From Serripes groenlandicus (lineage: Eukaryota > Mollusca > Bivalvia > Cardiida > Cardiidae): a stretch of 64,000 nt of DNA. The notes under the pieces are model-generated. The model was not told the DNA's origin. It saw only the letters and a list, made by a program, of their open reading frames with translations, and ran no database searches. Position numbers and translations under genes: made by a program. The stretch covers positions 45,363,669 through 45,427,668 of the forward strand of contig JASEVX010000001.1 in NCBI GenBank assembly GCA_031761405.1, read 5' to 3'. Every line of letters begins with the position of its first letter. Within the stretch, counting starts at the first letter, position 1. Positions 40,401-52,400 of this stretch are shown one piece after another.

Positions 40401-43400
40401 AGGCCGGAAAGAATGATAAATAAGCTGGGTTAAATCTCAAATATTTTTTATTAATTATATGTTCATTAATACAGGATTCGTATAGGTTTGTGTAGACATT
40501 TTAAAACATGTCTGCTTTCGATTTTTAGTTTGTTGAAAAGGGTAGATATGGCCTCTGATTCCATACATTTATTTTAAAAGATTTTTGACAAAATATAGTC
40601 AAAAATATGGAAACTCTCAAAAATTACAAGATTCAAATAAATTCGTCTGCTGCAAAAGCATCATAAAATGTCTGTATGTGGGAAAGGAATAACACTTTCC
40701 CACCTGCAGACGCATTTTGACGTAATAACTGCAGAAGATGTTTGAACTCATTGTGACAAAAGAAGAAATTACTCAAAACAAGCAATTTCTCCTTTTGCCA
40801 CATGGTTTTCAACTTTTTTCAGAAATTATATCTTCATTTATGGGGATTTTCCATGTTTTTGCCTAAATGTTTTCAAAGACTGAAGATTTGTTGTATGTGG
40901 GAAAGGGTTAAGTGTTTGGCCTACCTTAATGTTGACCCTGAGTGTCTGAAATTTGGTGGCTAACTGTGAGGATTGGCTGATGACACGAGTATCTGTGCTA
41001 ATCCTAACCAGATCCTGGGCCGCATCACTCAGCGTATCAATATCTCCTTGTCTGCTAGTCAACTCTTCTTGCAGCTTCTTCAGTTTGTCAAGTTGGTTCT
41101 GTTTGTCTTTAAGTGCGGCCTTGAGCTCTGTGTCCTTGACCTTGGCCTCGACCTCCTTCAGCCAACTGTTACATCTCTCATACCATGAGTCAAACTCCTT
41201 CCACTGGTCCATACAGTTTTCCAGATCTTTCTTCGTCTGTAGGTTTACAAAAAAAGAAAATTGCTTGATTTTTCTGACAAGACATGCATACATTTGTTAG
41301 ACTGTGCTTGCAAAGCAAATATAAAATACATTGTTTAGTTATAAGTGAGATAGAAATCTTTTGCCTAAATAATTTAAATATGTTTTTCAATTTACAATAT
41401 TTGATTTATGAGCTGCATCGAATTTTCCTTTAGAAAAAGTCCAGATGATAATCCTTTCCAACATGCAGACACATTTTTACACATATGCTACCAATAACTC
41501 ATGAAAATGTTGTGACAAAATGAGAAATTCATAGTTCAACTGAGCAATTACTCCTTTTGCAACAATATTTTCAACGGTGCATCATATTATACATTGTACC
41601 TTGATTTATAGAGATTTTCCATATTTGCCTAAATTTTTTCAAAGATTTGTTGTGCGTGGGAAAGGAATAACCCTTTCCTTCATAAAACAAATCTGCAGCA
41701 GACCTTTTTGAAAACATAGTGACAAAAGAAGAAATTGCACAAAACGTGCAATTTCTCCTTTTGCCACAATGTTTTCGAACAACTTTGAAAACATTAAGGC
41801 AAAACTATGAACAATCTCTGAAAAGGAAAGTGTAACAATTGAATTGAGTTGAAATAATTGAGGCAAAATGAGGAATTGCTCATTATGAGCTATTTCTCCT
41901 ATTGTCACAATATTATAAAACGTTGTCTGCTGCAGACGCATCAAAATGCTGCTGTATGAGTGAAAATTTAAAATAAAATTCGAACCCACCTTTTGTAGGG
42001 CAGTAACAAAAGCCTCCCAATCAGCCCTGAGGGCCTCAGTTTCCCTTACAATGCTGTCTTTGCCCTGGGGCGCTGTATTAGGTAGGACCTTCTCGGCTAA
42101 GGCTACTATATTTTTCACCTTTGGTTCTCCTTCCATCTTTGTGGCCAGTATGTCCTGTTAACAAATATCACAATCAATTGGCAATGTGGACTAATACTAA
42201 AACTGACTAACAATTTTGTTTAACCATTTCCCACATACATGTATATCCAATCTGCAGCAGACAACTTCGAAAACCTCTATAAATGAAAGTATCATTATTT
42301 GGTAGAGTTGAAAACATGTGCAGATAGAGAAATTGCTCATATTGAGCACTTTTCCCTTTTTCCAAAATGTTTTTAAAACATTGTCTGGTGCAGATGAGTC
42401 AAAATGTAGGGAAGGCTTAAAACCCTTTCCCTCATACGACAATTCTACAGCAGACGACTTTGAACGTATTTTGTCAAAACATAGAAAATCTCCATAGTTG
42501 AATGGATAACCTATGACTAAAAGTGGAAAACATTGTGGCAAAAGGAGAAATTGCACGTTTTGTGCAATTTCTTCTTTTGTCAGTATGTTTTCAAAAAGCC
42601 GTCTGCTGAAGAGGCGTCAGAAAGCGTCTATATGAGGGAAAGGGTTAACATAAAACTATTCTCATGACAGATTAATTTGAGACTTTAACATCATTGAACA
42701 ATACATCAGGTTTATCACCAAGTTCAAGAGTCCTTACTTTTTATTATGTAGAAAGCATTGTGCAAGGGGAAGCCAAACGTGACTCAAGATGAGCAATGGC
42801 TAACTGTTGCTCATTTTTACTTAGTCATCTGCAGAATTTCCAATCCTTGTAAACACATGTCAAGGACACTACAAAGTGATAATACACATGATGCCTGCAA
42901 AGACTAATGTTAAACCCTTTCCCAAATACAGATGCTTTCTGATGCTTCCACAGTAGACGACCTTTGAAAACATTGTGACAAAAGGAGAAATTGTCTCAAT
43001 ATTGTCAACTTTTTAAAAATATGATTATTTATTTGAAGAGTTTCCATATTTTTGACCATATGTGCTTGAAGTCATCTGCTGCAGATTTGTTGTATGTTAG
43101 AATGTGTTACCCTTTCCCACGTACAACAAATCCGCAGCAGACGACTTTGGAAGCATGTAGACAAAAAATATAGAAAATACCTATAAATGAGGGTATATTT
43201 ACTGAAAAAAGATGAAAACATTGTGGCAAAAGGAGAAAATGCTCATTTTGATCAAATTTCTTCTTTTGTCACAATGTTTTCAAAGCGTCTGTATGTGGGA
43301 AAGGGTCAAGACTCATGATACAGAGTAATAGCATACAAAAGGGGCATGTCTTGACATGCATTTTAAAAACATTTAAAGAAATAATAAGTTTTCAATTACA

Positions 43401-46400
43401 AATAACCTACTTTTTGTTAGATAATATTACTGCAACATAAAACCCCATTATATACCAGCGAAACTAAGTCAGTTTTCACACAGCTACGATGCCTATTGCA
43501 CATGGGGAAAATGTCAGTTAGGCTTAGGTTTCAAAATTTAAATTTATTTTTATAAACATGCATTTAACTTTCGTGCTAACAATGTACCATGCATACAGTT
43601 CAAAAACTAAGTATCAATCTCATGCAAATTCTCTAGCAAAGCTTCAACTTTTTGTGATGATGTTGTAATGTAATATTTATTGAGTATGAAAAGTTGTGGA
43701 AAGGAGAAACAGTGTTCAGTGAGCAATACTTCTTCTGGCAGCAATATTTTCAACTCTGTTCGATAAGTGTTCTTTTATTCTTAGTGATATTCCATAATAG
43801 ATGCTTTCAATGTCATCAACTGCAGATTTTGTTGTACCATATGGGTAAATATTGAATCCTTTTTTAGAATGACCATAATCATCTCAATAAGTTTTAAATA
43901 ATTTATACACAACAAAAAAACAATTTATAAGTAAAAAGTCATGCAGCATGCTTCTAAATGTTTCATAATGTGAAATGGTAAACTGCCAGTTTTTTTACAA
44001 AACAAGAGGGTTGGTAATGTAACGCTCACCTGACCTGAGTTTTTTGGCAAACCTTCATACCAACAGTTTCAATGGAATCATTTTTAATGATTTGTCATTT
44101 TACCCCCCTTCTTTAAAATTAACATGCTAGGTAACAGTCTTGATTTACAACCAATCAGTATTGCTTGAACAACTTTATAGATCACCTAACGAACATTTCT
44201 ACCAAATTATCTTGAAATCAGACAAGAGATATCAGGAGAAGAATTTCAAAGTTTTTCTTTTTTCTAATTAAGCAATCAGTTCTAAAGTTTTTGATTTTTT
44301 GAACAATTTTAACAGGGGACTATGAAGGAACATTACTGTTCAAAATTGATTGAAATTTATCCAGCGGTTAGTTTACCCTTTCCCACATACAACAAAACTG
44401 CAGTAGACGACTTTGAAAACATCTGGGTAGAAATATGGAAAATCTACTTAAATGAAATTATAACTATCAAATAGAGTTGAAAGCATTGTGGCAAAAGGAG
44501 AAATTGCACGTTTTGAGCAATTTCTTCTTTTGGCAAAATGTTTTCATGAAGTCGTCTGCTGCAAAGGCGTCAGATAGCGCCTGAATGAGGGAAAGGGTTA
44601 AGGAGATGTTTTTTGAAAGATATTGTTGATCAAGACAACACATGAAAGACCATGCACACATGGTGATCACAAAAACTCTCCTTGAGCACTTTGTGCTTAG
44701 GTGAGCTAAAAATCAAATGAAATATATATGAAGATTGATGAAACTAACAGACCTTTGTTTTATAATTGGCCATATAAGAATACTGATTTACAAGATTAAA
44801 AAATACAATAAAAATATTTTAATATTATTGTTCAGTTATATAGAGTAAAAAAATATTGTTTTTACAAATGTATAGTAAATATATTTTGGTATAGCCGATA
44901 CAAGAACCTTAAGAGAGCAGAAAAACTTAGTTCATCTTTTATGATTAAACATAAGCGCCGCAGAGCGAACGCTCAAAAACTTTAACCTATGGGCAGCAAA
45001 TATAAATAAGGACTATTTATTATAAAGTCATTCAAACGACAACCATGGTGAAAAGATTAGCTATTTTTGTTTATTCTTAAAGATGAATAATTAGTGACAC
45101 ATAACCCTGCAAACAGGTCACATAACTTGGCATACAACTAAATATTAGTGGCAGAACTGAGTTGCACTGGAGACAACACATGAATTAATAACATTACTAA
45201 ACCACTCTAAAATTTCCCACAAGAAAAATCACACAGAACCCAGGTAGAAAGGAAGTTTTAATCCTTTCCCTCATATAGACGCTTTCTGACGCCTCTGCAG
45301 CAGACAGCTTTTTGAAAACATAGTGACAAAAGAAGAAATTGCACAAAACGTGCAATTTCTCCTTTTGCCACAATGTTTTCCACTTTTTGTCATAGGTTAT
45401 CCATTCAAGTATGGAGATTTTCTATGTTTTGACAAAAAACGTTCAAAGTCGTCTGCTGCAGAATTGTCGTATGAGGGAAAGGGTTAAAAAACATTTGAAA
45501 CAGTGTCCCTTTTCAGTAACTGTTTATTTGCATGGTTAGCTATCTGACACCTCTATGTTGATGAGTTACAGTAATATAATGTGTTCAACATCTACTTGAC
45601 ATGACATTAGTAATAGTTTACGGGACATAAAACTATAATAATAAACGGTAATAATCTTTAAATGGAACAATCTTTTAAAGAGCGCAAAAAACTAATCTTT
45701 GGCAAGATATCTACCAGATAATGTGTTTGAAACACACTGCATACCTAATCATGCATGTGATAACCTAAATCTACAAAATACGGTAAAAAGTGAATGACAT
45801 CAAATCATATTTGTGATAGAAAAATAGTTGTGCATTTCATTTAAAATAATTTTTCACAATGTAATGTTCAAGTTAAATCAAAGCCTAGACCATAAGATAG
45901 AAGTGAATTCTGGAATGCCTAAAAACATCTGTTGGGGCTTTATAACCGGGCAAGACCCAGGTCAGTCTGTTAGCATTTGGGTCTGAATCAATGACTATGG
46001 CCAGAGTCGGAAAAAAACCTAACATGAATTACCATTTACTTTGGTCCTTAATAATGAAAGTAGTGTTTAGTATATGGAATAACATTGAAGAGAAAACATA
46101 AATGAAAACAGCACAACCATAAACCCTTTCCCACATACAACAAATCTGCAGCAGACAACTTTGAAAATATCTTGCCAAAAACATGGATAATCTCTAAAAA
46201 TGAACATGAAGTTGTTGATTAGACTTAAAAACATTGTGGCTACTGAATAAATTGCTCATTATGAGCAATTCACCATTTTGCCACAATATTTTCAAACGTC
46301 ATCTGCTGTAAAAAAGTTGTCTCTATCATGAAAAGAGTTAACATTAACCCTTTTCCTCATGTAGATGCTTTTTGATGCCTCTGCAGCAGACGACTTGTGA

Positions 46401-49400
46401 AAACATTGTGACAAAAGAAGAAATTGCTCAAAACAAGCAATTTCACCTTGTGCCACAATGTTTTCAACTTTTTTCAGTAAATATACCCTCAATTTCTATA
46501 CTTTGGTCAACATGTTTCCAAAGTCGTCTGCTGCAGATTTGTTGTATGTTGGAAAAGGTTAAACAGTATATTAAGTGACAGTATTGGTAAGGAGTTCAGT
46601 AATTCATGAAAATGTACCAGTTCAAAATGTCAGTGCAATTAATATCAGTTCTATAAAAGAAGTCCATTCAATCATTACAAATCCTCTTAGCTTGATTCTG
46701 TATTTGATATAATATATTCTAAATTTTAAACCTTTTCCTGCTATGGACCACATTTGAAACCTCTGCTTGAAAACATTGATGAATTTTATTTGTATTCAAA
46801 TGGATTAATTTCATCTTATTCAACATATTTCTCTCTCAATATAACCAGAGGTTTTGCAATCTACTGAGATTCTTTAACAGTACTGCATATTAGTTATTAC
46901 TAGCTTGTCCATGGTAAAAAGGTATATGTTGGCATTTCTGAATAGTGCAGATTCAAATCGGCCTGTTCATCTTATTAGAATATCGATAAGTTGACAGAAG
47001 CTTCTAGAAAACTTACTTAAGTAATATGTGAACATTGGAGATCTTGATCAATCTGTGCTAATATACATGCTGATCAGAATCAGCATTTTTCACTAAAAAC
47101 AAAAGTCCAATGAATGGGCTCATTATTCTGACCGGTACATTTTTAATGACATGTGTCCCTTAATATCAAATATGTAATAGTGAGTACATGTATATTATTA
47201 ACACAATTAGCCTACCACATCACATTCTATAATTCTCATCTTCAGCTAAAACATGATTAACAACAAAAATTATACTACATGGTATACTATTTATCAAAAT
47301 ATTACTTAACCCTTTCCCACATACAATAAATCTGCAGCAGATGACTTTGAAAACATGTAGGTAAAAATATTGAAAATCTCTATCATCTAAAGTATAATTA
47401 TTCAATAGAATTCAATACATTGTGTCAAAATGAGAAATAGCTCATTATAAGCCATTTCTTCTTTTACCACAATGTGTTAAAATTCATTCTACTGCAGATG
47501 CATCGAAATTAAGCGGTCTGTATTAGGGAAAGGCTTTACTTGGACTATCGGTAATCATTTGGTCCATATTATCCTTAGGGTTGTATTTGCTCTTTCTCTT
47601 TAGGTTTTATCAAATTTGTCAAATTCAATATTGGGAATACAACTAACCAGAACAACACTTATACAGTAATGTAAAAACTGAACTGACAGTAGCAGCAGTG
47701 GCTGTGCAGTCCTATTATTTTTTAGTATCATTGTATTTTCTTTTTAAATCTGTAGAACAATATCCTAGCTAGGGCTCTTTTGCCTTTCCTGTTAGACCTA
47801 TTAATCATTATACAGAGAAAGAGGCAGACTTATCTAAAGCCTAGAGTAAGCATCTAAGATCAGAAAGCAATTGTGTATTCATGCATCATTTTGGACATTT
47901 AACCCTTTCCCACATACAACAAATCTGCAGCAGACAATTTTGAAAACATCTAGACCAAACTATGGAAAATCTTTACAAGTGAAAGTTTGATTATTGAATT
48001 TATATCATTAACAGAATAGGAGCCTTTTGCCACAATGTTTTAACTAGAATTGTTTTTGAAAAAACAGATGTCTCCCCCTCAAATATCTGTCAAAATCTCT
48101 CAAAACATTCCAACCTATAAAGCAGACAATGGGTTCTGCACATCACCTTGATGAGGTGAACATCTGACACAAGTTTCATGAAAATCCTTCAAGCCGTTTT
48201 GGAGATATGGAGCGGACACGAAAAACAGGCTCAAACCTTTGACCTTCAAGCCTGACCTTGACCTTGAACCGGTATGGTCGGAACATGGGTTCTGCACATC
48301 GCCTTCGTGAGGTGAACATCTGACACAAGTTTCATGAAAATTCTTCAAGCCGTTTTGGAGATATGGAGCGGACACGAAATTAAGGCTCAAACCTTTGACC
48401 TTCAAGTCTGACCTTGACATTGAACCTGTATGGTCGGGACATGGGTTCTGCACATCGCCTTCATGAGGTGAACATCTGACACAAGTTTCATGAAAATCCT
48501 TCAAGCCGTCTTGGAGATATGGAGCGGACACGATTTCGGACAGACGGACAGACAGACAGACAGACGCCCAGGACAAAAACAATATATCTCCCCTGTATAC
48601 AGGGGGAGACATAATAAGTGGTTTGCTGTAGATGCATTAAAATAGGCATTGGAAAGGGTAAACAATATCATAAACATAACTTTGATTAATATTCCACGAT
48701 AGTAACCCTAAATCAAAACAATCTTTTATGATATATGAAAATTATTGGATTTTTGAACAGTGAAACCTAACTTATATCTGAACACCTTTAAGTACCTTTA
48801 AGTTTATATTTAATCTGGACTGATGATATTAAATGACAAGTTACAAAACAGCCTATTGCACTATTGTAGCCAAACATACTAATATGATTGCCATGCTCAA
48901 TGATGTGTATTAATGAGGTTTTCACACATCCCCATATCTCACAACTATAATGTTTCAAACACCCACACAGTATCATAACTAAACCATGGTTCAAACTAGG
49001 AACACAATATCTACAAGATTTTGCATGCAGGTGATCTTTTATTGTTACTTCAAATAACTAATTAACCTCATCTTCTATTGTAATCAGATACATAGATATT
49101 TTCTAAGTCGACTGCTGCAGATTAACTGTATGTTGGAAAGAGTTAATTTAATTAAGAAATTCACACTGGTTTCTCAGGTTAACTTGATCATAATATGATC
49201 AAGTTAATCTGAGAATCCAGTGTGAATTATAAGCAAGCTATCCTTAGTTTACAGTGATTACAAAAGTTTTTTAACACTTTCCTTGATAGATCTACAAGTG
49301 AATTTTTTCAAAATATTGCAAAAAAAGTAAGAAAGGCAAGATTTATTTTCCCCTTTTCTAACAACAGTTTTCATTCCGACTCAAAACTCTAATGTTTGCG

Positions 49401-52400
49401 TTTGTCTATTTCATCATTTCATTTCATGCTTAAAAATTTTAGAGAGTACAAAAACCTGTGATTGAGTCACAATAAGCAGAATGAACAAGTTTAGAAAAAT
49501 CAAAGTGACTAAAACATACTAAAACTAATTGTGTTCCTAGTTAAGATAAACTGATTCATTTAATAAATGATTCTAAAAAATGAAGGAAAGATAAAGCAAA
49601 GACAGGCAAATTCAAGGATTTTGTTGATTCACTTACACATCGTCGCTGTGTTGATTAGAGCAGAAAAACACGTCACATTAGAATCAAACAACACCACATG
49701 GTAAACCTTACCCACAAACTGGAATCATTTTGACTCATCTGCAGCAGAAGTCTTTTAACCCTTTCCCTCATACGACAATTCTGCAGCAGACGACTTTGAA
49801 CATATTTTGTCAAAACATAGAAAATCTCCATAATTGAATGGATAACCTATCACAAAAAGTGGAAAACATTGTGGCAAAAGGAGAAATTGCACGTTTTGTG
49901 CAATTTCTTCTTTTGTCACTATGTTTTCAAAAAGCCGTCTGCTGCAGAGGCGTCAGAAAGCGTCTATATGAGGGAAAGGGTTAAATACATTGTGGCAAAA
50001 TGTCCTTTGGCCAAAATGTATAAACTCATTCAATGGAGACTTACCATATCTTTGCCAAGATATGTTTACAGTCCTCTGCTGCAGATTTGTTGTGCATTTG
50101 AATGTGGGTTGGGTCAAGTTAGTAATACATTGATGAAATTGACCGACTTAACATGCAAGATATCAGTAACTTCATCTCAGATATCATTCCTTATAACTTT
50201 TCAATATTAAATCAGACATGTATGTCTTATCATGCATATGTTTATTAAGTTTTACATTCGTTCATCAACTTCTTTCCAAGTTTTATGCAATAGAAAATGA
50301 ACTTTATTTCTAAATGTAGCCTATGCATATTTTTCATGTTATCTATTCCCAAGAACGTCAAACCAAGTTTTAAACCAGTTGATTGATTGAGTCTTAATGC
50401 TATTTTCAACAATTTTAAGGTCATGTCATGGCTGTGAGTTCACCTTCCCAAGTGTTTCCTGGCTTTCTGACACCAGTACTCCACACAACAATCTTTCTAA
50501 GCAACTGGGTGCTTTTTTAACATAGACTGTTAGCCCATTGGTTGAAGACGAATGCCGCTTGTCACATTGACTTTGTCCAATGTTGGAAAGATTGTTGGCA
50601 GAGCTTGGATTCAAACTCACATTCCCTGAATTGACAGTCTGCTTTGCTACCAGGGCTCGGCTGTATATAACAGTTGACTGTTTGTGAATTCAAATATATT
50701 TAAAAAAAAAAATGAAACACTTCAATGACAGTATACATCCCATACCCATAAACCTTTGTTTGACTAACAAATCAAAACTTAATATGATGACCAACATTAA
50801 AAGAAGGGATAATGAAGTAATCCCCCCCCCCCCCCCCACCGCAGAATACAATACGTAATGTTATTGACATGCTTATGCCCTTAACCCTTTCCCTCATATA
50901 GACGCTTTCTGACGCCTTTGCAGCAGACAGCTTTTTGAAAACATAGTGACAAAAGAAGAAATTGCACAAAACGTGCAATTTCTCCTTTTGCCACAATGTT
51001 TTCCACTTTTTGTCATAGGTTATCCATTCAATTATGGAGATTTTCTATGTTTTCACAAAATACGTTCAAAGTCGTCTGCTGCAGAATTGTCGTATGATGG
51101 AAAGGGTTAATGTAGACACATTTTGGAGTATGATCAAAATAAATATCCAGAAATGAATCATGACTGAACAATTATTGACAAGATTTGATAGTCAAAAATG
51201 AAGAATCAGGTTGGGTGCCTTTCTAGAGACCAAATACCACAGATTGGACAGACAAACAAACGTGTAACATATTGCACTTTTCTTACTTTCTTCAAAATTT
51301 CTCTATCAATAGACTGCAAAACAACGTTACAACATTGAAAAATGAAGTATACACTTTAAATGCAAAGCAAAAGAAATGAAATAGATAATTATATTTATTT
51401 TTACCACAACTTTCACCGGACAACATGAGAAAATACATGCCAAAAGACAAATGCATGTCGGGAGAGCAGTAAAAGCATGCAAAGTTCTTTTTTTAGTATT
51501 TCAACCCTTTCCAACGCATTCTGAAACATCTATATTAGACAACTTTGAAAAATTGTGACAAAGGGAGAAATTGATCATGATGAGAAATTGCTTCTTTTGC
51601 CACATTGTTTTCATTGTTTTAAGTAACTATACTTTCTGTCATATTGATTTAAAATATTGTTGCTCTAAAGTTTTGCAAATTGTCTCCTGCACAATTGTTG
51701 TATGTCGAAAGGGTTAAAACTAATAGTCATTATACTTCAAAATGCAAGATAAAAGATATCTTTTTCATGATCATGCCTATGATTCTTTTATAAAATGATA
51801 AAGGATTTTAAAACAAGAGGGCCATGAGGCCCTGGAATCGCTCACCTGAGAATGGGCTATTTAAGACATAACTCTCTCATGCTCAAGCCAAACATGTGGC
51901 TTCCAGAGTGTTAACAAGATTTCCCTTAAATTTGGTCTAGTGACCTAGTTTTTGACATGACATGACCCATATTCGAACTTGGCCTGATATCATCAGGACA
52001 AACTTTCTGATAAAGTTTCAACATGCTCAAGTTTAAAATGTGGCTTCAAGAGTGTTAACGAGATTTTCCTTAAATTTGGCCTAGTGACCTAGTTTTTGAC
52101 CCGACATGACTCATATTCGAACTTGGCCTAGCTATTACTTAGACAAATATTCTGACAAAGTTTCAACATGCTCAAGCCAGAAATGTGGCTTCTCGGGTTT
52201 AATCAAGATTTCTTTAAATTTGGCCTAGTGACCTAGTTTTTGACCGGACATGACCCATATTCGAACTTGGCCTAGATATCAAAAGACAAACTTTCTAATA
52301 AAGTTTCAACATGCTCAAGTTTAAAATGTGGCTTCCAGAGTGTTAACAAGATTTTCCTTCAATTTGGCCTAGTGACCTACTTTTTGACCGGACATGACCC

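Noticed and set aside
48115..48612. 165-codon minus-strand ORF with a repeated CVRCSPHEGDVQNP motif
   Set aside because: It is the 156-bp tandem body of a mobile element; a period divisible by 3 keeps one frame open. It opens in the element's terminal arm and no splice signals support it.
49869..50210. Recurring short ORF with NFFFCHYVFKK and SAAEASESVYMRE
   Set aside because: The same peptide appears in many MITE copies (also 27097, 30351, 30703, 50772) because the MITE reads open in that frame. It changes with every indel.
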